From the IMG/VR virus record IMGVR_UViG_3300046512_000362, positions 1 to 43,169 of that record: 43,169 bases of DNA; one strand, 5' to 3'. The DNA comes from a virus. The notes under the pieces were generated by a model that worked only from the letters and a program-made list of their open reading frames with translations, was not told the DNA's origin and searched no databases. A program made the translations under genes and the position numbers. This document shows positions 23,382-31,852 of the stretch, piece by piece. Numbering within the stretch: the stretch's first letter is position 1; every line of letters begins with the position of its first letter.

Positions 23382-24437
23382 TCAGATCACCATTGCCGAG
23401 AACGACGCATTGACGCGCGACGGGATAACAATCGGCGACGACTGCAGCAGCAGAATGCGCTGAGCCGGATCATTTTCGACCCAGGTCTTCGGCGCGTATG
23501 GCAGCGCTTCGTAGTTGAAGGCCGGGTCCATGATCTGTCCGAAGGCGCGCGTGCCCATCAGGTCGGCGCCGGCCATGATCACCGTGCCGTCGACCAGCAT
23601 AGGCTGCTCGACGTTGTTGTCGTCCACGTACCAGTCGTTGTACAGCCACAGGTCGTACTGGCCCCAGCGGCCTTTGTACACCGCGCCGCGCTGGATCTGC
23701 GCGCCGTTCTGGATCACGTTGCCTTGCTCACCCAGTTTCGGATAGATGATCGCGCCGGTCAGTGCCGGGTCCTTCAGGAAGCCGGCCCAGGCGCTAGTGG
23801 TGAACACGATATCGGTGACGACGGCGCCGGACTTCTTGAGGATCTGGGTTTGCCAGTTCTCAATGTCCTGCGCCGGGGTCGCGGTGCCGGCGACGACGTT
23901 CTGCGGAGTCCATTTGGCGGTGGTGGTCTTCGCCACGGTCAACGTGGCGTCGCGGCCGAAGTCAACGACGACCGTTGGGAAGCCGTCGCCCGTGATGGTC
24001 ACCATACCGAAGGACAGCGCCGACGCGGCCATCCATTCCAGGCGGCGATCCAGGATGTCCAGCTGGTCGGTCATTTCCGATTCCAGATTGGCCTGCTCAC
24101 GCTCAGCACCGGTCATGCTGCCGCCGATGGTTTCGCCGATCATGCGGCGCACTGGCTTGCGCAGGTCCGGTGCACGCTTGTCCTTGATGTACGCCGGCTT
24201 GAACTGGTTCGTTTGGTAGCGGCGCTGTTCGACCAGCTTACCTTCCACCAAAGGCGATACGAACGGCGACATCCGGCGCTTGCCGATATCGACGTCGATG
24301 GAGACATACTCGGTATCGCTCATGACGATGTTGGGGAAGAAGCGGTCCAGCAGGAATTTCTGGGAGCGCTTCAGGTTTGGCACGACCTGAATCAGGGTGT
24401 TCGTGTCGTAAATAAATGCGTTATTTGCTTGTGGCAC
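23382..24437 (-). CDS. Major capsid protein, lambda gpE family
   Basis: A 351-aa capsid subunit with HK97 fold expected. Family markers are the opening (LKRSQKFLLDRFFPNIVMSDTEYVSIDVDIGKRRMSPFVSP at about 22-62), IKDKRAPDLRKPVRRMIGE (about 84-102) and the central R-L-E-W-M-A-A. Start is GTG at 24437, supported by AGGAG 6 nt upstream; no ATG suits. The terminator ahead of it and its own ribosome site fit high, separately tuned expression. A decoration protein gene lies upstream, as in lambda. Confidence 0.93.
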   Translation of the reverse strand: MPQANNAFIYDTNTLIQVVPNLKRSQKFLLDRFFPNIVMSDTEYVSIDVDIGKRRMSPFVSPLVEGKLVEQRRYQTNQFKPAYIKDKRAPDLRKPVRRMIGETIGGSMTGAEREQANLESEMTDQLDILDRRLEWMAASALSFGMVTITGDGFPTVVVDFGRDATLTVAKTTTAKWTPQNVVAGTATPAQDIENWQTQILKKSGAVVTDIVFTTSAWAGFLKDPALTGAIIYPKLGEQGNVIQNGAQIQRGAVYKGRWGQYDLWLYNDWYVDDNNVEQPMLVDGTVIMAGADLMGTRAFGQIMDPAFNYEALPYAPKTWVENDPAQRILLLQSSPIVIPSRVNASFSAMVI

Positions 24438-24462
24438 TGCGATCTCCTAAAGAGAAACGAAC

Positions 24463-24487
24463 AAAAAAAAATCCCGCCGAAGCGGGA
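24463..24487 (-). terminator. Rho-independent terminator between decoration and capsid genes
   Basis: Minus-strand hairpin TCCCGC-TTCG-GCGGGA followed by nine T. It is located inside the late operon. Confidence 0.8.
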
Positions 24488-24508
24488 CGTCTGCCGGGAA
24501 AATCTGGC

Positions 24509-24922
24509 TTAGGTTGGGTCGGCTGCGCTCACCGCGGATTTCAGGAAGATGCCCTGTGCGCGCATAGCTGGCTTCAGCGTCGCCAGCGTCCAGCTCGCGT
24601 CCCACGACATCGCGTTCGTATTGAACTCGCCAGTCAGGTACACACCGGCGATAACCGCGCCGCCGCTTGCATCGGCGGCGTCGGCCAGCACCGCAGCGGG
24701 AACCTGGCTGCCGTCCGCAGCATTTTTCACGCAGGAGATGAAATTGCCGGTGGCGGTGATTTGCCCCAGCACCGCGCCGCGCTGCAGGATGCCCGCGCCC
24801 AGGGTGATGGAATCGCTGACGATCTTTTGATTGCCGGCGACCAGTTGGTCCGGGTTGTAGATCTCGGCGCTGATACCAGGCGTTTGCCCGGCGTCGCCGA
24901 CGTTCAGAGTGCTCAATGCCAT
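24509..24922 (-). CDS. Head decoration protein, lambda gpD family
   Basis: A 137-aa capsid-stabilising protein that would bind as trimers on the outer capsid surface. Recognisable segments are DSITLGAGILQRGAVLGQITATG (about 37-59), VPAAVLADAADASGG (about 74-88) and GEFNTNAMSW. Slightly longer than lambda gpD (about 110 aa). Gene order protease, scaffold-like, decoration, capsid matches lambda C-Nu3-D-E. Confidence 0.88.
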   Translation of the reverse strand: MALSTLNVGDAGQTPGISAEIYNPDQLVAGNQKIVSDSITLGAGILQRGAVLGQITATGNFISCVKNAADGSQVPAAVLADAADASGGAVIAGVYLTGEFNTNAMSWDASWTLATLKPAMRAQGIFLKSAVSAADPT

Positions 24923-24976
24923 ATCGATACTTTCGTTGAAAGAAGTTGAAAATTAACTACCTGTCGGCAGCGACGC

Positions 24977-25555
24977 TTACGCCTCGCCGCGACGCTTTCG
25001 GCCAGCGGCCAGAATCGCTGCTGCAGCCGCCGCCGCTGGATTCCCAGCTGGTGCCGCCGCGCTTGCACCGACGACTGGGACACGCACGTTTGCCATCCGG
25101 CTGGCCAGCGACTGCTTTGCAGGTGCGCCACCGGCCGCGAAGGTGTTCAGCATGTCAATGGCCGCCTCGCTGGACATATCGGTCTGGAAGGCCAGGTGTG
25201 CGGCGACATCCGGACGGGTAGCGGCAGCACTGCAGGCGAAGATAGCGGCGCAGCGGGCGCGTTCTTTCACGGCGCCGGCCTTCTCTTTCTCGTCGTCCGC
25301 GTCGTCGGTGTTGTCATCGTCGTCGCCTACGTCCTTGTCCGTCTCTTCCATACGCTTGGCGTAGTCGGCGTCGGACTCACCATCGCGCTGCTTCTTGTCT
25401 TCTTCCTCCATCCGCTTGGCGTAGTCCTCGTCCGACTCGTCCTCGCCCTGCTTCATCTCGTCTTCGGCATCGTTGCCATCATCAGCGCGCACACCGGCGC
25501 GGCCCAGGAGGTGCGCGAACGAGAATGCCCGCGCAGGTTGTTTTGCTTTTGCCAT
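24977..25555 (-). CDS. Acidic repeat protein, probable capsid scaffold
   Basis: A 192-aa protein between protease and decoration genes, the place of the lambda Nu3 scaffold. Residues about 38-78 are very acidic and contain a tandem repeat (E/D-SDEDYAKRMEEEDKKQRD, then ESDADYAKRMEETDKD). The C-terminal half is alanine-rich and helical, ending in a basic AGRKRRGEA. Separate from the protease, unlike lambda, where the scaffold is an internal in-frame product of gene C. Scaffold role is inferred from position, acidity and coiled composition. Confidence 0.6.
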   Translation of the reverse strand: MAKAKQPARAFSFAHLLGRAGVRADDGNDAEDEMKQGEDESDEDYAKRMEEEDKKQRDGESDADYAKRMEETDKDVGDDDDNTDDADDEKEKAGAVKERARCAAIFACSAAATRPDVAAHLAFQTDMSSEAAIDMLNTFAAGGAPAKQSLASRMANVRVPVVGASAAAPAGNPAAAAAAAILAAGRKRRGEA

Positions 25556-25570
25556 GTCCTACCTCTTTCG

Positions 25571-26431
25571 TTATTGAATTTGCTTGAGCAGTGCCATGAA
25601 CGCCGCGTCAGGCGCCAGCACCTCGTCCGCCAGCCCAATGCTGACCCCTGCGGCCCCCATGTACGTGCGGGCCTGCGTATCCCGGATGACCTTCGCCGAG
25701 ATATTCCTGTTACGGGCGGCCGTGCTTACAAACAGCTCGCCCATCGTGTTGATATCGGACTGGAAGCGCTCCAGCGCCTCGCCGGATAGCGGAATCTCCG
25801 GGTGGCCGTCCGCCTTGCTCTCGCCGAAGGTGATGAACGTCACCTTGAAGCCGGCCGTGGTCAGCGCCTTACTCCAGTCCATGTGCATCCAGATCACGCC
25901 GATGCTGCCCACGCCGCCGGTGCGGGGCACGCAGATGCGGTCGGCAGCGCTGGCAATGGCGTAGCCGGCGCTGTACGCCGACTCGTTCAGGATCGACCAG
26001 ATTGGCTTCGTGCCTCGCGAGTTGTAGATCGTGTCGACCAGGTCAAAGCAGCCGCTGACTTCGCCGCCCGGACTGTCGATGTCCAGCATGATCGCTTTCA
26101 CCTCCGGGTCAATCATCGCCGTCATAAAGTTTTGACGGATACCGTCGTAGCCGGTCATTCCCGAGAACGGCCGAAGCGTTCCCAGCTTTTGCACCAGCGT
26201 GCCGCACACCTGAATGATCGCCACGCCGGCGACGACGTCATACCCGCCACGCGGATTGTCGCCGCGCGACGAATAGACGACATCGTCGTCTTCCATCATG
26301 GACGGCCCCACCCGCGCCACCTGGGAGATACCAAGGCGTTCGGAGAGCGCGGCCATGATCACTTCGGCTTTACCCGGTAAGATTGCCAGCGGCGTGTTGA
26401 ACAGCCGCTGCGCCAAAAACTCAAATTTCAT
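25571..26431 (-). CDS. Prohead protease, S49 (SppA-like, lambda gpC) family
   Basis: A 286-aa S49 serine protease that would process the prohead or scaffold. The fold is shown by VAIIQVCGTLVQK (about 70-82), the DIDSPGGEVSG loop (117-127), the nucleophile region NESAYSAGYAIAS with S154, and K206 in SKADGHP as probable general base. It lacks the long scaffold-containing tail of lambda gpC, consistent with the next gene supplying that part. ATGA overlap with the portal stop. Confidence 0.9.
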   Translation of the reverse strand: MKFEFLAQRLFNTPLAILPGKAEVIMAALSERLGISQVARVGPSMMEDDDVVYSSRGDNPRGGYDVVAGVAIIQVCGTLVQKLGTLRPFSGMTGYDGIRQNFMTAMIDPEVKAIMLDIDSPGGEVSGCFDLVDTIYNSRGTKPIWSILNESAYSAGYAIASAADRICVPRTGGVGSIGVIWMHMDWSKALTTAGFKVTFITFGESKADGHPEIPLSGEALERFQSDINTMGELFVSTAARNRNISAKVIRDTQARTYMGAAGVSIGLADEVLAPDAAFMALLKQIQ

Positions 26432-28059
26432 CAGGTTGCCTCCGGTTCGTTAATCGCTTGTGCCGCATTCGCGCCAGCAGCCCAGTCCGGCAGCGGCATG
26501 CCCAGTTCCTTGAAGCGCGCGATTTCCAGTGCACGCTGCGCCACGGTTTCACGCCAGTCGGCACCGCCCAGTTCTGCCGCCTCGTCCTCCAACGTGGACA
26601 GGCCGGCATCCATGCCGAGAATCGAGCCCTGGCGTTCCTTGACTGGATCGATGACACCACGCCCCGGCCCCATCCACTTCGCCCTTGCGTACGCCGCGCG
26701 GTAGAGGTGGAATGCCGGTGCACCGTTGGGCAGCGGCAGGTCGTCGACTTCCATCGCCTCCTCGGCGAAAACCGTGACGACCTGCTGGCCGGTACCGACT
26801 GCAAAGTCGGTGCGACGCCGTGACAGGGTCTTCCAGGCTTCCAGCAAAGCGCCCCGCGCCGAGCTGTAGTTCACGTCCGACCAGTCGTTGCTGACCTGCT
26901 GCGCCGACAGGCCGGTGGCGGACGCGAAGTTGCGTAGCACCGCGCTCTCGAACAGCTTGAAGTTCGCATTTGGCCGCGCAGCCATGACGGTCTTGAGCGA
27001 TTCGCCAGGGAACAGAATCGGCATACGCGCGCCACCAAGCTTCAGGCGCCGCTCCTCGTGGAAGTCGGCGCGTGCTTCTTGGTACGCCCCAACGTCATCG
27101 CCGCCGCCCAGCGCGCTCTCGACCATCTCCGGGTCGTACGGCGATTCGATGTAGGCAGCGAAGATCGCGTTGACAATCGATGCATCCAGCTCCGCGCTGT
27201 CGTACCGCGCCAGCATCTTGAGGCGCTGCAGTACGGGCGCGAACATGCCGCCAGCACCTCGATGCTGGCCGGCGCGGTCGTGATCGAAGTCATGGATGAT
27301 GATCGGGCGCCCCCAGCTCGTCTCGCGCTCTACCCGATCCCAGGTCACGGCTTTCGCCGCGCTGAAGTAGTCGCCTTGGTGCGCGCGTCGGATGTGGTAC
27401 GCCACGGCAGCGCCGAACTGGTCAACTTCAACGCCGCCCCGCGTCAGGTCCGTGTCGAAGCCCATCTGCGGATTGGACAGCCTGTCCGGGTCGATGACTT
27501 GCAGCGCTGTAGCGTACTGCGCACGCCCTTCGCCTACCCGATCAGGTAGCCAGTGCGCCATCATCAGGGCATCGCCGTCGACAACTTTGTGGCGGAACGC
27601 CAGCCGCAGCATCTGCGACATCGTCAGATTGCGCTGTACGTCGCAGTAGCGCCCGACATCTGTGGCCCAGGTGCGGTAGCTGGCGTCCAGCGCCTGACCG
27701 AACTCGTCGGCCCACACGTGGTCGAATCCCTTGATGCCTGTATGAGCTTTCAGGACCAGCCAGTCAGGCTTGAAGATCGGCCGGAAATTCGCACCGATGA
27801 CGTTGTCCAGCAGCCGGGTAACGGCGCCGGATGCCCAGCCATCATTGCGCACCATGTCACGCACCCGCGCGACAATGGTGTCGCGGTACATGTTCATTTC
27901 GCCGTCTGGTGATCCCAGATACGGCGTCCAGTCGGCCATGTGATCGCCGCTACGGTCGGCCGCATCGTATGGAATGTTGCGGCTGCCGTGTAACATCGAC
28001 GGCCGGCTGCGCGCCAGCGGCAGACCGTTGGCGCCAAGTATTTTCACAGGATCGCTCAT
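26431..28059 (-). CDS. Portal protein, lambda gpB family
   Basis: A 542-aa portal subunit forming the ring through which DNA enters and leaves. Characteristic parts are WTPYLGSPDGEMNMYRDTIVARVRDM (about 44-69), ASGAVTRLLDNVIG, QMLRLAFRHKVVDGDALM (about 150-167), and VQQVSNDWSDVNYSSARGALLEAWKTLSRRR type helices near 380-410. Length agrees with lambda gpB (533 aa). ATGA overlaps on both sides couple it to gpW and the protease. Confidence 0.93.
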   Translation of the reverse strand: MSDPVKILGANGLPLARSRPSMLHGSRNIPYDAADRSGDHMADWTPYLGSPDGEMNMYRDTIVARVRDMVRNDGWASGAVTRLLDNVIGANFRPIFKPDWLVLKAHTGIKGFDHVWADEFGQALDASYRTWATDVGRYCDVQRNLTMSQMLRLAFRHKVVDGDALMMAHWLPDRVGEGRAQYATALQVIDPDRLSNPQMGFDTDLTRGGVEVDQFGAAVAYHIRRAHQGDYFSAAKAVTWDRVERETSWGRPIIIHDFDHDRAGQHRGAGGMFAPVLQRLKMLARYDSAELDASIVNAIFAAYIESPYDPEMVESALGGGDDVGAYQEARADFHEERRLKLGGARMPILFPGESLKTVMAARPNANFKLFESAVLRNFASATGLSAQQVSNDWSDVNYSSARGALLEAWKTLSRRRTDFAVGTGQQVVTVFAEEAMEVDDLPLPNGAPAFHLYRAAYARAKWMGPGRGVIDPVKERQGSILGMDAGLSTLEDEAAELGGADWRETVAQRALEIARFKELGMPLPDWAAGANAAQAINEPEAT

Positions 28060-28322
28060 CAGAATCGGAACCGGATAGCGCGGCGTGGCCGCTGGACGAT
28101 GCCCAGCTGCGCCTGCAGAGTTTGAATGAGTGCCGTCAGGTCGGCGATGTTGGCCTTCGTGTAGGTCACGGTGCGAGAGCCGTCGCCCTGGGTGTACGAA
28201 TACGATTCACCCTTCGCGCCCGTTGTCAGATCGATGTACGCCTGCTGCGCGTTCGTCAACGCCGTCCGCAGTGCAGACGTCTGCATACCGGCGAGGATGC
28301 CTCGCTGTGCGTTATAAGCCAT
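28059..28322 (-). CDS. Head-tail connector gpW-like protein
   Basis: An 87-aa gpW-type protein. The order AYIDLTTGAKGESYSYTQGDGSRTVTYTK followed by ADLTALIQTLQAQLG and a basic tail (RPRRAIRFRF) matches lambda gpW (helix, beta-hairpin, helix). It lies between terminase and portal as W does in lambda. The palindromic core TGCAGACGTCTGCA falls inside the gene (reads MQTSA). Its residues near the start (GILAGMQTSALRTAL) may thus have been shaped by that motif. Confidence 0.85.
   Translation of the reverse strand: MAYNAQRGILAGMQTSALRTALTNAQQAYIDLTTGAKGESYSYTQGDGSRTVTYTKANIADLTALIQTLQAQLGIVQRPRRAIRFRF
28272..28285. repeat. TGCAGACGTCTGCA palindrome core, copy 3
   Basis: The 14-bp core is exact, but the outer base pair is not kept (G..T). 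It lies inside the gpW-like gene. Confidence 0.8.
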
Positions 28323-28331
28323 GTGTTTTCC

Positions 28332-30347
28332 TTATGCCAGGCGCCTTGCCCGTTTCTTCGCTGGTGGCGTATCCACCGCGACTACTTTTACGAAGTCCGC
28401 CTTTTCCTCCAGCTGCGCGTCGCTGATTACCTCAGCAGGCTCGATCAGCGCTACCTGCGCGCCGAACATGTCGGCAATCGGAGGACACACAACGGATTCC
28501 AACTTGGCCCACATTTTTTCCGTGTACCGGTGCAAGTCCAGCATGTGCGCCGCGAATAGCGCGTACACAGTGCAATCCAGCACCTCGTTGCGTGGCTGGC
28601 GTTTGACCCAGCGGTATTGCTCGCCGCTGGCGGTCTTCTGCAGCACCCGTACCTCGGCGGTCAACTGCGCGTAGAACTCCGCCGGCAGCGCGGTCGAGAA
28701 ATGGATGTAGCCGGGACCGTGCTGCACCACCTTCAGGCGGCCATATATCAAGTCCTTCGCCGTGTCGGTGCCCACCATCCACAGCCGCACGCCGCGCTTG
28801 AGTACCTTGCCCTTGAAGTTGACGTCCTGCAGGCTGCTGCGGCCTTTCACCGGCTTGCCCTGCTGACTGTCGCCTTTCAGTGCGTGCACGCCTTCGCGGT
28901 TGCGTGTGCGGCAGTAGTTGTAAGCCTGGTGCGTAAAGTGGCCGCCGGTATCGATGCCAATGCCCTCGATGGCGAGCGACTGGCCGCCCGCGTGCGCGAA
29001 GCGCATCGACAGGTACGGATCGAGCTTTTCTTCCCACTCGCGCTCGTCGGCCGGGTTCGCATCGATGACGTGGTAATCGACTACCCACATTTCCTCGCCC
29101 TTGCCGATGGCCCACACGACCACCTCAAAGCGATTCGACTGCACGTCAACGCCGGCCACCAGGATCAGGCCGCCCATAGGCACGGTCCGCAGCTGATACT
29201 TTTCGGCGCGGGCGATCAACTCGTCCGCTTCCGTTTTCTCCACCGCTTCCTGCCAGGTCTCGCCCAGCGTGGTGTTGGTCCAGGTCTTCAGTTCACTAGT
29301 GTCGCCGGCGCGTGCTTTTTCGACGGCGGCGAGGTAGTCGCGCACGATTGCCTGCCAGGTCGCCTGCGGGCTGTAGGCCGTCCACACGTAGAACGCGAGA
29401 GCGCGCGGCGGCGGAACTATATCTCCGTCGCTGTTGCGGAACCGCGCATCCGCGTCGATCCACGTACCGTCTTCAGCAACCCAGCGCCCCTGTTGCCAGA
29501 CGCGCAGATAATCGGCCTGCGTGTACAGCACCGCGCAGTGCGGGCAAACCTGCCCCACCGTTTCAGGATCGCCGTTGATCCACTTCATACCGTGGCGCTT
29601 GTCTTTACCGCCCCAGGTGACCGCGTGGCGCTCGCCGCACGATGGGCACGGCACCTGGAACACGAAGTGCAGGTCGCACTGTTCCTCCCGCGCCTCGATG
29701 CGGCTGAAACCTTTCAACTTTGGCGTCGAGCCGTAGATTTCTTTCGGGAAGACAGCGCCCTCCACGCGCTTGCCGGCCAGCTTGTCCGGACTACCTTCCT
29801 TTTCAATGTCGATGTCAAAGCCGTCCAGCTCGTCCAGAATCGCGTAGTCGACCGAGATCCGGCGGTAACTGCGCGCGGCCTTGCCCCCCTTGGTGTAGAG
29901 CCGCGAGCCCAGGAAAATCTTGCCCTTGAGGGTGTCGCGCTTATCGTGGCCACGCCCCCTCGGGAACACCTCGCGCATGACCTTGACGTCGCGCAGCATG
30001 GTGTCCAGCTCTGTCTTAACAAACTCTTCGGAGTCGTCGTCCGTGGGTTGCCAGACCGCCTGGTTGCGGCGCTTGTGGTGCGCCACGTAGGCAATCAGCG
30101 CGACCAGCATTTTCGTGTAGCCCACGCGCGCGGACTTCTTCACGACGACGACCTCGATGTCGTCGTTGCTGAACGCATCCATAATCGCCGGCTGGAATGG
30201 ATAAGCCTCCCATGCCCCCTCGACGTACGAGGATTCCGCGCTCAGGTAAAAGTGCTTGGCCGCCCACTGGGACAGCCGGATTGGCTCCGGGACCTCAAGA
30301 CTCTTCAGTCCACTCCGGATCGCCCTCGTTATCTCGCTTAGATCCAT
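28332..30347 (-). CDS. Terminase large subunit, lambda gpA family
   Basis: A 671-aa packaging motor and nuclease. The ATPase site is clear: VVVVKKSARVGYTKMLVALIAY (about 66-87), almost as in lambda gpA, followed by QAVWQPTDDDSEEFVKTELD (Walker B region) and later ILDELDGFDIDIEKEGS (about 171-187). A zinc-like pattern CPSCGERH...CPHC (about 233-275) and the nuclease part with VAGVDVQSNRFEVVVWAIG (about 397-415) and IDTGGHFTHQAYNYC follow. Length is close to lambda gpA. Start ATG overlaps the small subunit by 53 nt. Confidence 0.95.
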   Translation of the reverse strand: MDLSEITRAIRSGLKSLEVPEPIRLSQWAAKHFYLSAESSYVEGAWEAYPFQPAIMDAFSNDDIEVVVVKKSARVGYTKMLVALIAYVAHHKRRNQAVWQPTDDDSEEFVKTELDTMLRDVKVMREVFPRGRGHDKRDTLKGKIFLGSRLYTKGGKAARSYRRISVDYAILDELDGFDIDIEKEGSPDKLAGKRVEGAVFPKEIYGSTPKLKGFSRIEAREEQCDLHFVFQVPCPSCGERHAVTWGGKDKRHGMKWINGDPETVGQVCPHCAVLYTQADYLRVWQQGRWVAEDGTWIDADARFRNSDGDIVPPPRALAFYVWTAYSPQATWQAIVRDYLAAVEKARAGDTSELKTWTNTTLGETWQEAVEKTEADELIARAEKYQLRTVPMGGLILVAGVDVQSNRFEVVVWAIGKGEEMWVVDYHVIDANPADEREWEEKLDPYLSMRFAHAGGQSLAIEGIGIDTGGHFTHQAYNYCRTRNREGVHALKGDSQQGKPVKGRSSLQDVNFKGKVLKRGVRLWMVGTDTAKDLIYGRLKVVQHGPGYIHFSTALPAEFYAQLTAEVRVLQKTASGEQYRWVKRQPRNEVLDCTVYALFAAHMLDLHRYTEKMWAKLESVVCPPIADMFGAQVALIEPAEVISDAQLEEKADFVKVVAVDTPPAKKRARRLA

Positions 30348-30813
30348 CGGGGTCTTCCATATCGAATTGAGCCGAGGCGGCGATGTTGCGCGCCTTGGTA
30401 ATTTCGGCGGTGATGATTTCGATGTCCTCAGCTGTTAAGTTCTTGCTGCGGCGCTTGATCTTGACGGGCACCGCCTCCAGCACCGCCGCGACCTTGCGAC
30501 CGATAGCGGCGACGGCTATTTCCAGCAGCACAACCGGGGCGTTTTCCTTCCGCGTCTCCGCGTTCTGCATTTCGATCCGTTCGCGCTGGGCGCGCGCGAG
30601 GGCGGCGCGTTCCGTGGCCAGGTCGAGATCGCCGGCAGCGGCCCGGCCGGCGGCCTGCTCGCGCAGGTGCGCACAGTAGGCGTGCAGCCAAACTGCCGCC
30701 GGCTGGCCCCGCAGCAGAACGTCGCGCTTCAGCAGATCGCTGACCGCTTGCTGGCTGATTCCGACCAGGTCGCCGAATTCCGACTGGGTCATGGTCTCAG
30801 CGAGGTTCACCAT
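30295..30813 (-). CDS. Terminase small subunit, lambda Nu1-like (DUF1441-like)
   Basis: A 172-aa DNA-recognition subunit. An N-terminal helix-turn-helix (MTQSEFGDLVGISQQAVSDLL at about 8-28) is followed by a charged helix (ERAALARAQRERIEMQNAETRKENAPV) typical of Nu1-type proteins and an acidic C terminus. Its long overlap with gpA suggests tight translational coupling. A cos site would be expected nearby upstream (30814-30929) but I could not identify one. Confidence 0.88.
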   Translation of the reverse strand: MVNLAETMTQSEFGDLVGISQQAVSDLLKRDVLLRGQPAAVWLHAYCAHLREQAAGRAAAGDLDLATERAALARAQRERIEMQNAETRKENAPVVLLEIAVAAIGRKVAAVLEAVPVKIKRRSKNLTAEDIEIITAEITKARNIAASAQFDMEDPDGSKRDNEGDPEWTEES

Positions 30814-30929
30814 ACAACCCCCTTAGAAAAGTTTTTGGCGTAGCGGAAGATCGCGGCGCGCAATGCCCGTGGTACAGAGACCCCCAGGAGGGACCCGTTG
30901 CATATCTATTAGGCAGTCTCGGCCGTCGT

Positions 30930-31595
30930 TCAGTGCGCCGTGGCCGTGGCGCGCGCCAGGGCGCGGGTGAACTCGGCCTGAAAGTTCCGGTCGATGCTGG
31001 CCTTGGCCGTGGATCGGTAGCCGAGGCGCTTTGTCGTCGGCTGCGGATCGGTGAACCGCACCAGCAGTTTGAGCGCGCCCGATGTGTTGTAGCCCCTTCC
31101 CAGCTTTGAGTTGCCCCGCACCTTGCCGCTGCCGCCGCGCATGTATGGCCGTTGCCATACACCGTTGATCACCTCGCCGCTCTTGGTCTTGACGGGACCG
31201 ATGAAGACATCGGCGCGTCCCTTCAATCGCGCGATAAGATTGCGCGGCAAGTTGCCGTACTGGTTGACCGGAGACGCTTTCGGATTCAACACCGCGCGCC
31301 CGTTTACCTTCTGCACGTCGCCGCTTTCATACGGCGCCAGGTAGCCGGCGGCCTTGTCCTTGACATACACCACTGCCCGCAGATCGCTCTTGCGCGCGGC
31401 CTTGACGCCGACTGCGTTGAGTGTGAACGGCGTCGGCCGATCAAGCACGCGGTTGAACTGTTTCTTCTCGTCCGCCTGCGCATGCTTGCCCAGTGCGGTC
31501 AGCGCCGTGGCTGTGGCGAACGGCAGCTGTCTGTCGATGAACGCGCCGAACTGGCGCTGTACCTGCAGCAGATTCGATTGCACCGAGATGTCCAT
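30930..31595 (-). CDS. First late gene: minor structural protein (GpZ-like)
   Basis: A 221-aa basic protein, start ATG at 31595 (MDISVQSNLLQVQRQFGAF) with AAAGG upstream; the open frame continues through a terminator and is not coding there. The opening helix, KKQFNRVLDRPTPFTLNAVGV and basic C-terminal half recall minor tail/virion proteins of the GpZ kind. Family assignment is weak. It is the first gene after the terminator at 31629-31652, so it should be the first product of the late transcript. A GTGCAGACGTCTGCAC palindrome lies just upstream of its ribosome site. Confidence 0.6.
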   Translation of the reverse strand: MDISVQSNLLQVQRQFGAFIDRQLPFATATALTALGKHAQADEKKQFNRVLDRPTPFTLNAVGVKAARKSDLRAVVYVKDKAAGYLAPYESGDVQKVNGRAVLNPKASPVNQYGNLPRNLIARLKGRADVFIGPVKTKSGEVINGVWQRPYMRGGSGKVRGNSKLGRGYNTSGALKLLVRFTDPQPTTKRLGYRSTAKASIDRNFQAEFTRALARATATAH

Positions 31596-31605
31596 GCGCG
31601 CCTTT

Positions 31606-31621
31606 GTGCAGACGTCTGCAC
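31606..31621. repeat. GTGCAGACGTCTGCAC palindrome, copy 4
   Basis: Exact 16-bp copy, intergenic. It lies between the late terminator and the ATG of the first late gene, where a bound protein or RNA hairpin could affect expression. Confidence 0.85.
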
Positions 31622-31628
31622 TGCTTGA

Positions 31629-31652
31629 ATAAAAAAGCCCGGCGGACCGGGC
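31629..31652 (-). terminator. Strong terminator ahead of the late operon
   Basis: Minus-strand hairpin GCCCGG-TCCG-CCGGGC followed by six T. No minus-strand gene lies immediately upstream, so it resembles a lambda tR'-type site that blocks a late promoter until antitermination. No consensus late promoter was found in 31653-31852. Confidence 0.78.
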
Positions 31653-31852
31653 AAAGGAGAAACGTAGCTTGTATCCACCGCTCTGCAGCGGGTCGAGACA
31701 GATCACCACCTTTCGTCGTTGAGAATTGGTGCGCTTAACGTTGTCGCCCAACGCCGCCGTGCTTAGGCTACGGCCGAATTTTCTTCCAGCAGACGTGCAA
31801 AATGTAGAATGGCAGGCGGCACAGCGCTACCAACCTACCAGGGGAATCTAAT

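Noticed and set aside
23316-24512. 398-codon plus-strand open frame opposite the capsid gene
   Set aside because: Arg/His/Val-rich shadow translation without domain; capsid protein on the minus strand is certain.
28617-30341. 574-codon plus-strand open frame opposite the terminase large subunit
   Set aside because: It is a shadow in a GC-rich gene: no ribosome site, no recognisable domain, and the minus-strand frame encodes a clear lambda gpA homologue.
30814-30929. cos site upstream of the small terminase gene
   Set aside because: Expected from lambda by position, but I saw no recognisable cos-type inverted repeat or R-site pattern, so it is not annotated.
31596-31751. N-terminal extension of the first late gene through the terminator
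   Set aside because: The reading passes through a terminator hairpin and the palindrome; the ATG at 31595 has its own ribosome site.
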